A stretch of DNA of 64,000 bases from Prosthecobacter debontii (GCF_900167535.1 NZ_FUYE01000001.1:62001-126000); one strand, 5' to 3'; shown: positions 10,904 to 19,613, counted from the stretch's first letter. The notes: generated by a model from the sequence alone, not told the origin. Program-made: numbers and translations.

Positions 10904-11913
10904 TTTCTGGGAGGTTGAGCCGTCAGGTGAACCATCGCTTCCAGCGCACGAGCTCTTTGAGCGGATGTCAGAGTGAGAAAGCGGTCGCGCGGTGTGGAGC
11001 TGTTATCTTTTTTGGGAAGGGTGAAACGTGTGAAACCATCGTTTTCCACCGACACCCAACCACCTTTCGAAAGCCCGAAAATATCGCGATCAGGAAACAC
11101 AGCATAGAGGACGCTGCTTTGATCCCAGCAAGGTCGGTCATGCTCAGGACCACTGTGGAGCAGGTAGGCTTCTTTGACGATGTGATGCGGCACGTAGTCA
11201 AAGTCCCGCGCGATGCTCTGGCGTGGATAGGGGAGGGAAACTCCGATTTCATAACCGCTCCAGACAACCGGCACTTCTTGAGGCCAATCACGTGCCACCG
11301 TTTGCATGGCAGCAATGCCGTTGATGACGTTGGCTTCCAGGAAATGATTGTTGGCGTCGATCGTTTCAAAAGCGCCAGCCATGATGGATAGCAGCTTCAC
11401 CTTTTGCCGGATCAGAGTAGGACCGTCGAGAGGAGATACGGTATCGGCTTTAGATCGCAGCAGATTGGCCATGTTGGAAGCGATGCCGACACTGACAAGG
11501 CTGACGCTGCCGTCCGGCTGAGCGGCGAGCAATTGTCGGAGCAATGCCACCGCTTCAGGCACATCGTCATTGCTGCGGATGTTGTGGGGATAATTAGCAG
11601 AATCGGCGAGCTTCAAATAACGACTCTCCCGTTTTTGCGCCGTTTCGTCTCGGGTGACACCAATGGGCAGATCAGGTCTCCCATAAAAGGTATTTTGAGC
11701 GTCCACAAAAGCCGCCGTCTGAGGATTCTGTTTGGAAATGGTGACACCTAGCAAGTGACAGGCTCCACGATCAGCCAGCGAATGCAGCATGGCGAGCGCC
11801 AGCACGTCATCCACATCCCCCGTGATGTCGGTATCGAAGATGATGCGAGGGATATCTCCGTGAACGGTGCTGATGGCCAAACAAGCCGCGAGAGTGGATA
11901 ACCAAGTTTTCAT
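10900..11913 (-). CDS. Secreted nucleoside hydrolase (paralogue 3, first of the trio)
   Basis: 337-aa nucleoside hydrolase family protein with a signal peptide (STLAACLAISTVHG), the Asp motif IFDTDITGDVDDVLAL and the late ligand segment CWDQSSVLY. It is similar along its length to paralogue 1, including the conserved VVWSGYEIGVSLPYP segment. Its ATG overlaps the TGA of the transporter permease by 4 bases, which ties the hydrolases to the transporter in one transcript. The expected role is to release ribose from ribosides outside the cytoplasm, for uptake by the adjacent binding protein and permease; that coupling is inference from order and overlap. Confidence 0.88.
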   Translation of the reverse strand: MKTWLSTLAACLAISTVHGDIPRIIFDTDITGDVDDVLALAMLHSLADRGACHLLGVTISKQNPQTAAFVDAQNTFYGRPDLPIGVTRDETAQKRESRYLKLADSANYPHNIRSNDDVPEAVALLRQLLAAQPDGSVSLVSVGIASNMANLLRSKADTVSPLDGPTLIRQKVKLLSIMAGAFETIDANNHFLEANVINGIAAMQTVARDWPQEVPVVWSGYEIGVSLPYPRQSIARDFDYVPHHIVKEAYLLHSGPEHDRPCWDQSSVLYAVFPDRDIFGLSKGGWVSVENDGFTRFTLPKKDNSSTPRDRFLTLTSAQRARALEAMVHLTAQPPRK

Positions 11914-12842
11914 GCTTTTCTCCTCCAGGTGTCCGCCAAGACGGCGGCAACAATGACTGCCCCAGTGACCACGCGTTTCATGGGTTCCGAGGCACCAATC
12001 TGCACGAGGCCTGCCTCCAAAGTGGCGATGATGAGCACCCCCAGAAAGCTTTTTACGACGGAGCCGCGACCTCCCATCAAACTGGTCCCGCCGACAACGA
12101 CCGCGGCAATGGCAGAGAGCTCGAATCCGACACCTGCATTGGGGTCCGCTGAACCGAGGCGAGAGCAGTTGAAGACTGCGGCTAGGCCTGTGAGAAGGCC
12201 TAACAGGGAGTGGGCAAGAATGCGGGGGCGATCCACGGGGACGCCCGAGACGAGAGCCGCTTCACGGTTGGCACCGATGGCAATGAGATGTCTGCCGAAA
12301 GCCATGTGCGAGAGCATGATTTGTCCGACAGCCACGATGACCAGCGAAATAACAAAGGCGGGTGAGATGACCAGCCCACCAATCGGTGCGCCAAGGGACT
12401 CGATGCTTGCACCGATGTATTTCGTTTGTGAATCGGTGGTGAGGAAAGAGAGTCCGCGTGCGATCTCCAGCATGCCCAGGCTGACGATGAAAGAAGGCAA
12501 GCGGAGTTTCACACTCACGGCTCCAGTGAGCCATCCCATGAAAGTGCCGGCAGCAAGGCTCACGGCCAGGGCACCGGGAAGCCCCCAGTGCTGATCGGCC
12601 ATCATGACTCCCACGATGGCACCACAGAATCCCAGCAAGGAGCCGACCGAGAGATCAATGCCGCCCGTGACCATCACCAAGGTCATCCCTGTGGCTACCA
12701 AGGCTAAAGCAGGGATACGATTCGCGACCGACCCCAGCGTGGCGGCGCTGAAGAAGCTATCCCGCATGCAACCGAAGAGCACGATCATGCCTGCCCAGAC
12801 GGCAATCAGAACGAAAAAATCTGCCCAGCGACGGAAGTTCAT
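11910..12842 (-). CDS. Ribose-type ABC transporter permease (RbsC family)
   Basis: About 310 aa, very hydrophobic, with the family hallmark GGIDLSVGSLLG near residue 60 and a cytoplasmic coupling-loop motif IGANREAALVSGV. This is the inner-membrane channel of a carbohydrate-uptake (CUT2) ABC importer. I chose ATG at 12842 (MNFRRWADFF); a GTG at 12857 that overlaps the TGA of the upstream gene would add five residues and is also plausible. The stop overlaps the start of the first nucleoside hydrolase. The ATPase that every such permease needs (RbsA type) is not encoded here or anywhere in the window; it must be supplied from elsewhere. Substrate ribose is inferred from family and neighbours. 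Confidence 0.9.
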   Translation of the reverse strand: MNFRRWADFFVLIAVWAGMIVLFGCMRDSFFSAATLGSVANRIPALALVATGMTLVMVTGGIDLSVGSLLGFCGAIVGVMMADQHWGLPGALAVSLAAGTFMGWLTGAVSVKLRLPSFIVSLGMLEIARGLSFLTTDSQTKYIGASIESLGAPIGGLVISPAFVISLVIVAVGQIMLSHMAFGRHLIAIGANREAALVSGVPVDRPRILAHSLLGLLTGLAAVFNCSRLGSADPNAGVGFELSAIAAVVVGGTSLMGGRGSVVKSFLGVLIIATLEAGLVQIGASEPMKRVVTGAVIVAAVLADTWRRKA

Positions 12843-12853
12843 GGGTGTGAGAG

Positions 12854-13789
12854 TCACTTGGAAATCACATCCACCGCCGTGGTCTGATCGGCGGGGTTTT
12901 CACCACCTTGGAGAACCTTCAGTGCGGCTTCGATGCCATACACTGCGAGTTGATCAGCATGCTGATCTGCGGTGGCGATGACACGACCATCTTCCAACAA
13001 GGGTTTGATGGCGCTGATGTTATCGAAACCGACAATGAGCACTTGGCCAGACTTGCCTGCCGATTGGACAGCTGCGGCAGCGCCGAGAGCCATGTTATCA
13101 TTGGCACAGAGCAGCGCTTTCACGTGGGGATGCGCACTGAGAATCCCGGCCGCGACCGTGTTGGCTTTTTCCATCTCCCACTGACCGCTTTGCGTGGCGA
13201 CGATGTTCATGCCTGCTGCCTTCATGGCATCCTCAAAGCCAGCCCGGCGTTGCTGGCCATTAAAGGCGGTGGTGACACCTTCAATAATGGCGACTTCATC
13301 TCCGGCTTTGAGTTTTTTGGCCAGGACATCTCCCACCTTCTTAGCTCCTTCGCGATTGTCGGGTCCGACGAAGGGGACGTTTAACCCCGCTTGTTTCAGC
13401 ACGTCGGCATCCAGCTTGTTATCAATGTTAATAACGAGAACTCCCGCTTGTTGAGCACGCTTCAGGGAAGGCACCAGGGCTTTGGAATCCGCCGGGGCGA
13501 TAATGAGGGCCCTGGCTCCTTGAGCGACCATTTGTTCGACAAGGTTCACCTGCTCGGAAAGGTCGGTTTCGTTTTTGATGCCACTGACCAGAAGCTCATA
13601 GTCGGCAGCATGCGCAGCCTGATGCTTCTTGGCTCCCTCTGCCATGTTGCTGAAAAATTCGTTCGCCAGGGATTTCATGACCAAGGCGACCTTGGGTTTA
13701 CCTGAGCTGGAATCGGAGGTGGAAGCCGGTTTGCAAGCAATGAGGCTGAGGGCCAAAAGGGGCAGCAGGAGACGTGAGGTGAGTTTCAT
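12854..13789 (-). CDS. Sugar-binding lipoprotein of ribose-type ABC transporter (RbsB family)
   Basis: 311 aa, type 1 periplasmic binding protein. The N-terminus has a lipoprotein-like signal (LLALSLIACKPA, lipobox LIAC), so it is probably membrane-anchored through that Cys. Typical RbsB features follow: VALVMKSLANEFFSNMAEG, a Gly-Ala-rich IIAPADSKALVP segment, and INIDNKLD and NDNMALGAA in the second lobe. It delivers the sugar to the permease encoded immediately downstream. It is the first gene after the LacI-family regulator; a perfect operator palindrome lies 10-26 bases upstream of its ATG. No strong ribosome binding site is visible there, since the space is filled by the operator. Confidence 0.9.
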   Translation of the reverse strand: MKLTSRLLLPLLALSLIACKPASTSDSSSGKPKVALVMKSLANEFFSNMAEGAKKHQAAHAADYELLVSGIKNETDLSEQVNLVEQMVAQGARALIIAPADSKALVPSLKRAQQAGVLVINIDNKLDADVLKQAGLNVPFVGPDNREGAKKVGDVLAKKLKAGDEVAIIEGVTTAFNGQQRRAGFEDAMKAAGMNIVATQSGQWEMEKANTVAAGILSAHPHVKALLCANDNMALGAAAAVQSAGKSGQVLIVGFDNISAIKPLLEDGRVIATADQHADQLAVYGIEAALKVLQGGENPADQTTAVDVISK

Positions 13790-13796
13790 GGCTGGA

Positions 13797-14885
13797 TTAG
13801 CGCAAACGTTTGCGCAAAGGAGTTCTTTCGGTCAATCTTATTCTGTTGGAACCTGCCAGCGGCGCGACCGAGGCGCGTTGGATCAGGGTGACAGGGAGAA
13901 GAATCTCCTGCTTATGAGAATTCAATGGGGTGCGCGCGAGCTGTTGAAACAGTAGATCCATGGCGGTCTCAGCCATCTTCTCCACAGGCTGTGAGAGGGT
14001 GGTCAGCGGCGGATCCACCAACTCTGCCCAGGGCTGCTCGTCGAAGGAGATGAGCGAGACATCATCCGGCACCTTGAGTTTCAGATGGCGCAGAGCCTGC
14101 AAGGCTCCGAGGGCGATGAGGTTTCCTAAGGCCATAATGGCCGTGGGCCGTGGGTTTGACTGGCTGAAGAGTTCATGAACAGCCGAACGTCCGGTTTCGA
14201 TGGCGTAGTCATGACCGATCACGAGCTTGGCATTCACGGGGACTCGGGCTTCTTGGAGCGCCTGTTGATAACCGAGCACGCGTTGCTGATTGGCGGATGA
14301 AGCAGGTAACCCTTGGAGACAGACGATATGGCGATGCCCCTGTTCGAGGAAGTGTTGCACGGCTGCCTTGGAGGCTTGTCGGTTATCACTGGTGACACAG
14401 GGGCCTGCATAGCCTGTGGGCACGCGATCGAGCAGGACTAAGGGCCAGTTCTCAGATCCCGTCTGGTGAAGGTGATCCCCGCTAATCCCCACCGGTGCGA
14501 CGACGAGGCCATCCACACGACGGCTGCGCATGAGCTTCACGGATTCCGCTTCGACTTCGACATTCTCCTGGGAGTCCGCCAGTAGCACCGAGTAGCCCTT
14601 GGCTCTCGCGAGGTGCTCGATGTGGCGTGCTAATGAAGCAAAGAAGGGGTTGGAGACGTCTGGGATGATCAGGCCGATGGTCTGTGTGGTGCGCAGGCGT
14701 AGCCCTCTTGCCACTTCGTTCACGACGATGCCTTGCTGGCGTGCGGCGCGCATCACACGCTCCTGGGTATCTGTGCTGATGCGATAGGCTGCGGCCTTAC
14801 CACTGAGCACTCGAGAGACGGTGGAGACGGAGAGTCCGGTGGCCTCAGCCAGATGTTTCAGACCGTCTTGGGGGAGGGAAGCCAT
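13797..14885 (-). CDS. LacI-family transcriptional regulator
   Basis: 362 aa. The N-terminal helix-turn-helix reads LAEATGLSVSTVSRVLSG (about residues 12-29), followed by a hinge and IGLIIPDVSNPFFASLARH, the start of the sugar-binding effector domain that runs to the end. The C-terminus is short and basic (TPLRKRLR), and those last codons coincide with the operator palindrome. It lies between the ThuA-like gene (9-base gap) and the transporter genes (7-base gap). It probably represses the transporter-hydrolase genes and responds to ribose or a riboside; the ligand is inference. Autoregulation would need another operator upstream, and I saw none that convinces. Confidence 0.92.
   Translation of the reverse strand: MASLPQDGLKHLAEATGLSVSTVSRVLSGKAAAYRISTDTQERVMRAARQQGIVVNEVARGLRLRTTQTIGLIIPDVSNPFFASLARHIEHLARAKGYSVLLADSQENVEVEAESVKLMRSRRVDGLVVAPVGISGDHLHQTGSENWPLVLLDRVPTGYAGPCVTSDNRQASKAAVQHFLEQGHRHIVCLQGLPASSANQQRVLGYQQALQEARVPVNAKLVIGHDYAIETGRSAVHELFSQSNPRPTAIMALGNLIALGALQALRHLKLKVPDDVSLISFDEQPWAELVDPPLTTLSQPVEKMAETAMDLLFQQLARTPLNSHKQEILLPVTLIQRASVAPLAGSNRIRLTERTPLRKRLR
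13800..13815. promoter_or_regulatory. LacI-family operator embedded in the 3' end of the regulator gene
   Basis: GCGCAAACGTTTGCGC is a perfect 16-bp palindrome with the central CG and AAACGTTT core typical of LacI/PurR/RbsR operators; it matches the PurR-type half-site GCAAACG. It begins at the base next to the regulator's TAA stop (13797-13799) and encodes its terminal Arg-Lys-Arg-Leu-Arg residues. It ends 10 bases before the start codon of the binding-protein gene, so it can control an internal promoter for, or read-through into, the transporter and hydrolase genes. The likely binder is the regulator it lies in. Confidence 0.8.
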
Positions 14886-14894
14886 GATGGGAGC

Positions 14895-15803
14895 TTACTT
14901 CTTCGCGGCTGTTTTTTTCAGGAAGACTTTGCGGTCCCAGTTCTTCGCCAGATCTTCGGGAGTGGTCTCGGATGAGGCTCCGCCCGCAGGCACCTCCAGC
15001 TTACTGGTCCAGAGGATGCCATTCAGCAGTAGCTTACGTTGGTTAGGCTCAGACCAGTTGCTGTGCAGGTCACAGCCCGTGAAGCCGAAGCTGCGTCCAC
15101 CGTTCGGGCGTTCATAAGCCCAGGCCACGGTTTCAGCACGTCCGGCATGGCTTTTGGCATCCTCCGTTTTGCGACTGCTGTCGGGCATGGGGCAGGCCAG
15201 GAGGGAAGTGACTCCTGTTTGGGCAAAATGAAGGTTGTAAAGCCACCCATCTTTAAGCAGTTCAAAAGGGACGATACCCTGATTCACTGCATGAGTAGGC
15301 ACGGCATTAAACTTCACGTCCCAATGACCGCGACAGCCGATGTCACTCTGAAAAGCGGCACCGAACCAATTTTGAAAATCGGTTGCTCGGTCTGCGTGAC
15401 AATCAATCGCTTGATGGAGAATGACGAAGCCAGTCCCCGCATCCGCAAGAGCTTTCATGCGTGCCCAGCGCTCGGGCGCGAGGAAGGCCAGCTTATCGCC
15501 GCCATCCATGTAGATGACTACACTGTGTGCTCCCTCCAGCACAGCCTCATTCTTCGGCCAGCCATCGGCCACCATGACGGGGGCGACCCCCGGCACGCTT
15601 TTCAGCCAGTCCGCCATTAAAGAGCAGCCGGCGAAGTATTCGTGCTGCCCAGGTTTGTTACTGGGGGAACCTGCAAGCAGAACGATCTTGGCTTGAGAGG
15701 GATCGGTGGGGAGACTTTCCAGCGGCACCTGCTGCTGCTCACCGGTCAATTCCGCTTGGGCCGCGGAGGTGAGAAGAAGGGAGAGGAAAAGGAAAGGGCG
15801 CAT
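14895..15803 (-). CDS. Secreted ThuA-like domain protein
   Basis: 302 aa with a clear signal peptide (FLFLSLLLTSAAQA). The body resembles the ThuA-like (trehalose-utilisation type) family with a class I amidotransferase-like fold: an early IVLLAGSPSNKPGQHEYFAG segment, then YMDGGDKL and GTGFVILHQAIDC, and a late GRSFGFTGCDLHSNW segment typical of these proteins. Such proteins are abundant in Verrucomicrobiota and Planctomycetes near sugar-catabolic genes, but their reaction is generally not known. It is the first gene of the run with the LacI regulator, transporter and nucleoside hydrolases, 80 bases downstream of the helicase gene, so it probably starts the transcript. The Lys-rich tail (KKTAAKK) is unremarkable. 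Confidence 0.8.
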   Translation of the reverse strand: MRPFLFLSLLLTSAAQAELTGEQQQVPLESLPTDPSQAKIVLLAGSPSNKPGQHEYFAGCSLMADWLKSVPGVAPVMVADGWPKNEAVLEGAHSVVIYMDGGDKLAFLAPERWARMKALADAGTGFVILHQAIDCHADRATDFQNWFGAAFQSDIGCRGHWDVKFNAVPTHAVNQGIVPFELLKDGWLYNLHFAQTGVTSLLACPMPDSSRKTEDAKSHAGRAETVAWAYERPNGGRSFGFTGCDLHSNWSEPNQRKLLLNGILWTSKLEVPAGGASSETTPEDLAKNWDRKVFLKKTAAKK

Positions 15804-15883
15804 GACAGAGAGCGTGAATGATGGCTTGGGTATAAAGCAAGCATCAAACGCTGCTAAGGCATGAGCCCTTCCAGAAACTGGGA

Positions 15884-17344
15884 TTAACGCCCGGATAAAC
15901 GCCGCCAGATGCTGCGCTTGGCAGGTTGCTCTTGCGCTGGCGCAGGTGGTTTACCCTGGCCATCGGCTCGTGCGGGGGGGCGCTGCTGGGGTTTGGATTT
16001 CTGCTGCCCGCGTGGGTCGCGTCCGCCGGATTGCGGCCGTCCCTGCTTGTCTGCGGAGGGTTTGCCGCCCTGCTGACGTGGAGGGCCTCCTTGTTGTTCG
16101 CCTTGGCCTTTTTGATCCCCTTGACCTCCCTGCGGTTTGCCTCCACGGCCCTGACCCTGAGGGCGGGCGCGAGGATCGCGATAACGCGGTGGTTCTTCTC
16201 CACGTGGAGGAGCTGAGGCGGTGTAATCAAAGCCGTCCGCTTTCTTGCGAACCAGACCTCGACCGATGAACTTCTCCAGGGCACGAAGAGAGGCCTGATC
16301 CTCAGGGCTGATGAAGCTGATGGCATCACCGATGGCTTGAGCGCGTCCGGTGCGGCCGATGCGATGCACGTAATCCTCGGCATGCATGGGGAAGTCGTAG
16401 TTCACCACATGGGAGATGCCATCCACGTCAATGCCACGTGCCGCGATGTCGGTCGCCACGAGCACACGCACTTCTCCGGATTTGAAGTCGGCCAGCGCTT
16501 TGAGGCGTTGATTCTGGGAGCGGTTGGCATGCAGGGTAGCGCACTTGACGCCGGTCTGTTCCAGCTTGCGTGCGACTCGGTCAGCCCCGTGCTTGGTGCG
16601 GGTGAAGACGAGCACCATGTTCAGGGAGTCATCGCGTAACAAGTGATTCAGTAAGGTGATCTTCAAGTGCGCCGGGACTTCATACACCCACTGAGCGACG
16701 GTTTCTGCAGGATTGGACCGGCGGCCGATCTGCACGGTCTTCGGGCGATGCTGAAACTCGTGCGTGAGGGCTTCGATCTCTTTGGAAAGCGTGGCGGAAA
16801 AGAGCAGGGTTTGGCGCTTTTTCGGGAGCTGTTTGACGATGCTTTTAATGCTGGGCAGGAAACCCATGTCGAGCATGCGGTCGGCCTCATCGAGCACGAG
16901 ATTTTGTAGGCCGCTGAAGTCGCCATAGCCCTGGTTCATGAGATCTAGCAAGCGGCCAGGCGTCGCGATGACGATGTGGCAACCGGAACGGAGGGCCTGG
17001 ATCTGAGGGCGCTCGCCCACGCCGCCGAAGACCTTGGCAATCGTCAGGGGAAGATGCTTGGCATAGGCCAATACATTTTCTTCGATTTGTACGACCAACT
17101 CACGGGTGGGAGCTAGGATGAGGACCTGGGTGCCACGCCGCTGGGGCTGCATGGCCAGACGTGTGAGGATAGGGAGCGTGAAGGCGGCTGTCTTGCCTGT
17201 GCCGGTCTGGGCGATGCCAATGAGATCGGTGCCCGCGATGATGGGCGGAATGGCGGCGGCTTGGATCGGCGTGGGTTCGGTGTAACCCGCTTCGGCGATG
17301 GCTTGGAGAATTTTGGGATCGAGACCCAGTGCTTTGAAAGGCAT
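15884..17344 (-). CDS. rhlE: DEAD-box RNA helicase, RhlE type
   Basis: 486 aa from the ATG at 17344 (MPFKALGLDPKIL), the natural family start; the frame is open for another 121 codons upstream but those residues are unlike any helicase. Motifs in order: Q motif GYTEPTPIQ, Walker A AQTGTGKT (about residue 45), PTRELV, LDEADRMLDMGF (about 150), SAT (FSATLS), ARGIDVDG, HRIGRTGR. After residue about 385 comes a low-complexity Gly/Gln/Pro/Arg/Lys-rich tail ending IWRRLSGR, an RNA-binding extension typical of RhlE proteins. It unwinds RNA using ATP, in ribosome assembly or cold adaptation by analogy. It is transcribed divergently from the membrane-protein gene at 17490. Confidence 0.93.
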   Translation of the reverse strand: MPFKALGLDPKILQAIAEAGYTEPTPIQAAAIPPIIAGTDLIGIAQTGTGKTAAFTLPILTRLAMQPQRRGTQVLILAPTRELVVQIEENVLAYAKHLPLTIAKVFGGVGERPQIQALRSGCHIVIATPGRLLDLMNQGYGDFSGLQNLVLDEADRMLDMGFLPSIKSIVKQLPKKRQTLLFSATLSKEIEALTHEFQHRPKTVQIGRRSNPAETVAQWVYEVPAHLKITLLNHLLRDDSLNMVLVFTRTKHGADRVARKLEQTGVKCATLHANRSQNQRLKALADFKSGEVRVLVATDIAARGIDVDGISHVVNYDFPMHAEDYVHRIGRTGRAQAIGDAISFISPEDQASLRALEKFIGRGLVRKKADGFDYTASAPPRGEEPPRYRDPRARPQGQGRGGKPQGGQGDQKGQGEQQGGPPRQQGGKPSADKQGRPQSGGRDPRGQQKSKPQQRPPARADGQGKPPAPAQEQPAKRSIWRRLSGR

Positions 17345-17489
17345 CGCTGAGGATGCACGGGATTGGGCCAAGTGCGAGTGGTTGTTTTGATCTCCGGGTG
17401 GGAGAACCGATGAAAATTGTAACTGGCAAGAGTCGATTTTTTGGCATTCTTGAACCCTGTCGGCTCCGAACCCTTCAGAGATCTTGGTC

Positions 17490-18809
17490 ATGAACACACG
17501 CCTTCTGAAATCCGCCTGCCTTGCGTTACTCCTGGGGCCTTTTATCGTCGGTTCCACGATGGGGCAGGACGTCATGGCCTCACCCGAGGCTGAATCCGTA
17601 GCGAAGAAGCTGCGCTCGGATATGATCGTTCCCGGGGTCGCTCTGGCTGAGGGGGTCTCCGAGATCACCGGCGTGGCCATCAGCCCGTTGCTGGGCATGA
17701 GCGCCATTGGGGCCTGGAAATATTACGACACGGTTCCGGAGATGCGGGATCGTTTGCCTTGGTATTGCCATCCGTATGCCTGGGGCACAGGTTTGGCGAT
17801 CATTGGCATGTGCTTTTTGAAGGACTTTCTCGGCGCAGCCGCTCCGGCCTTGGTGAAGAAGCCCTTGGATTTTGCCGAACTGTTTGAGGATAAGGCCAGC
17901 GCCCTCGTGGCAAGCACAGCGTTTGTGCCCTTGGTGGCCTTGGCGATGTCGCAGATTCAGAGCATCCAGCCGCAGGCCATGGATGGCATGGCGGCTTCAG
18001 GTTTGGCCATGCTACCGCTCGGCAGTGCGCTGGGTGCGACCCTGAACACCCCCTGGCTGACGGTGCCTGTCTCCGTCTTCATTTTCATCGCGGTGTGGTT
18101 GAGTTCACATGCCATCAACGTGCTGATCGCTTTGTCGCCTTTTGGGATTGTGGATGCCGGCTTGAAGCTGACCAAGCTTGGGCTTCTAGCCATCGTGACG
18201 GGGAGTGCGGCCTTGATTCCTTACAGCCCGATTCCTGCGTTGGTGGTATGCTCCATCATCATTCTGGCCGGTCTGCTGATGGCGGGTTGGTCTTTCCGAC
18301 TCACGCTGTTTGGCACGTTGATGGGCCGCGATTTTCTCCTGAACAAACGTGCCGAGAAAGCCGACCTTGATCAGGGTGTGAAAGGCTTCTTGGCGCGTCG
18401 GACTCAGAGCGTGCCTGTGCGCACCTGGGGTAGGCTGGACCACGATGAATCTGGCGCGGTGTGTTTCCATTATCGCCCCTGGCTGGTCCTGCCTGAGAGA
18501 AGGCTGCCGCTGGTGGCTGAAGGTGTGGTGATGTGCCGTGGCATGATGCATCCGAGCGTGGCGCATCGTCCTGATGCAGACACACGCTTACGCAGTTCGA
18601 TCATCCTGCTGCCGCGTTATCGTAAGCTGGAGGAATCCATCGCCACCAAGTTCGGCTGGCAAGAGATCACGGACAGCGCCCTGCTGCGAGGTTTCAAAGC
18701 CATTCGCCAGTGGCTGGTGGAGATGCTTTCCCGCAGGGAAGAATCTGGTGGAAGCACGCTCGGCGACCTCGGCATAAGGCGCAAGGCCTCGATCATCTCT
18801 TGCTGGTGA
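17490..18809 (+). CDS. Multi-pass membrane protein of unknown function
   Basis: 439 aa from the ATG at 17490; a TTG two codons upstream is in frame but less likely. A signal-like N-terminus (ACLALLLGPFIVGSTMGQ) is followed by a segment ending in about six hydrophobic stretches: ITGVAISPLLGMSAIG, AWGTGLAIIGMCFL, a VASTAFVPLVALAM region, VPVSVFIFIAVWLSS, LGLLAIVTGSAALI and LVVCSIIILAGLLMAG. The last 140 residues are soluble and basic, with repeated Arg/Lys clusters. I do not recognise the family. It is divergent from the helicase gene (145-base shared promoter region) and 40 bases ahead of the Nif3-like gene, so those two may be co-transcribed. Confidence 0.8.
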   Translation: MNTRLLKSACLALLLGPFIVGSTMGQDVMASPEAESVAKKLRSDMIVPGVALAEGVSEITGVAISPLLGMSAIGAWKYYDTVPEMRDRLPWYCHPYAWGTGLAIIGMCFLKDFLGAAAPALVKKPLDFAELFEDKASALVASTAFVPLVALAMSQIQSIQPQAMDGMAASGLAMLPLGSALGATLNTPWLTVPVSVFIFIAVWLSSHAINVLIALSPFGIVDAGLKLTKLGLLAIVTGSAALIPYSPIPALVVCSIIILAGLLMAGWSFRLTLFGTLMGRDFLLNKRAEKADLDQGVKGFLARRTQSVPVRTWGRLDHDESGAVCFHYRPWLVLPERRLPLVAEGVVMCRGMMHPSVAHRPDADTRLRSSIILLPRYRKLEESIATKFGWQEITDSALLRGFKAIRQWLVEMLSRREESGGSTLGDLGIRRKASIISCW

Positions 18810-18849
18810 ATGCTCGTTGATGCAGGCTAATTAAAATCAACCCTGGCCC

Positions 18850-19608
18850 ATGAATCTACCCGACCTCACCGCTTACCTCGATACTCTTTTGCGCATCCGC
18901 GAACTGCCGGATTATTCCAATGCGGTAAACGGACTGCAACTGGCCAATCGCAAAGGTGAGGTGACGAAGATCGTGGCTGCGGTGGACGCGACGCTGCCCG
19001 TGGTGAAGAAGGCCATCGCGGCGGGGGCAGATCTGCTGATCGTACATCACGGCATGTTTTGGAGTGGGCTCCAACCGTGGACCGGAGCCACGTTTGAGCG
19101 CATGAGCTTGGCCTTGGAAAATAACCTCGCCATCTACAGCGCGCATTTGCCTTTGGATGTGCATCCCGACCTCGGAAACAATGCGCAAATTGCAAAGGCT
19201 ATGCAGTTGGTGCCTAGCGGTGGTTTCTTGGATTATAAGGGGATGTCTGTTGGTGTGACCTGCGAGTCTGCTTTGTCATTGGAGGAAGTGGTGTCGAGAT
19301 TTACCAGCGCCTTGGATGGTGGTCGAGTGCATGTCTGTGCAGGTGGGCCGAAGATCACGCGCAAGATTGGCATTTCCTCGGGTGGTTCGGGCTCGGAAGT
19401 CGCCGCAGCGGCGAAGGCGGGCGTGGATACTTTCATCACGGGGGAAGGCCCGCACTGGAGTTATACCTTGGCTGAAGAGTTGGGCATCAACGTCCTGTAT
19501 GGGGGACACTATGCGACGGAGACCTTTGGTGTGAAGGCTCTCGCTCAACACCTCCAGGGGCAGTTTGATTTGCCCTGGCAATTTGTGGATCACCCGACTG
19601 GGCTTTGA
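18850..19608 (+). CDS. Nif3-like dinuclear metal centre protein (GTP cyclohydrolase 1 type 2 family)
   Basis: 252 aa, the usual length for the short form without the central insert. Metal-site motifs are in place: LIVHHGMFW (about residue 65), a following SAHLPLDVHPDLGNN segment, and the late GHYATETFGV pair of His and Glu ligands. NAVNGLQLA near residue 25 is also characteristic. Members form hexameric toroids with two metal ions per subunit. The biochemical role is uncertain despite the cyclohydrolase name, and neighbouring genes give no further clue. Confidence 0.92.
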   Translation: MNLPDLTAYLDTLLRIRELPDYSNAVNGLQLANRKGEVTKIVAAVDATLPVVKKAIAAGADLLIVHHGMFWSGLQPWTGATFERMSLALENNLAIYSAHLPLDVHPDLGNNAQIAKAMQLVPSGGFLDYKGMSVGVTCESALSLEEVVSRFTSALDGGRVHVCAGGPKITRKIGISSGGSGSEVAAAAKAGVDTFITGEGPHWSYTLAEELGINVLYGGHYATETFGVKALAQHLQGQFDLPWQFVDHPTGL

Positions 19609-19613
19609 TTAAA

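Noticed and set aside
15804-15850. Possible second LacI operator upstream of the ThuA-like gene (ATCAAACGCTGC)
   Set aside because: Only one half-site resembles the operator; the other half does not pair.
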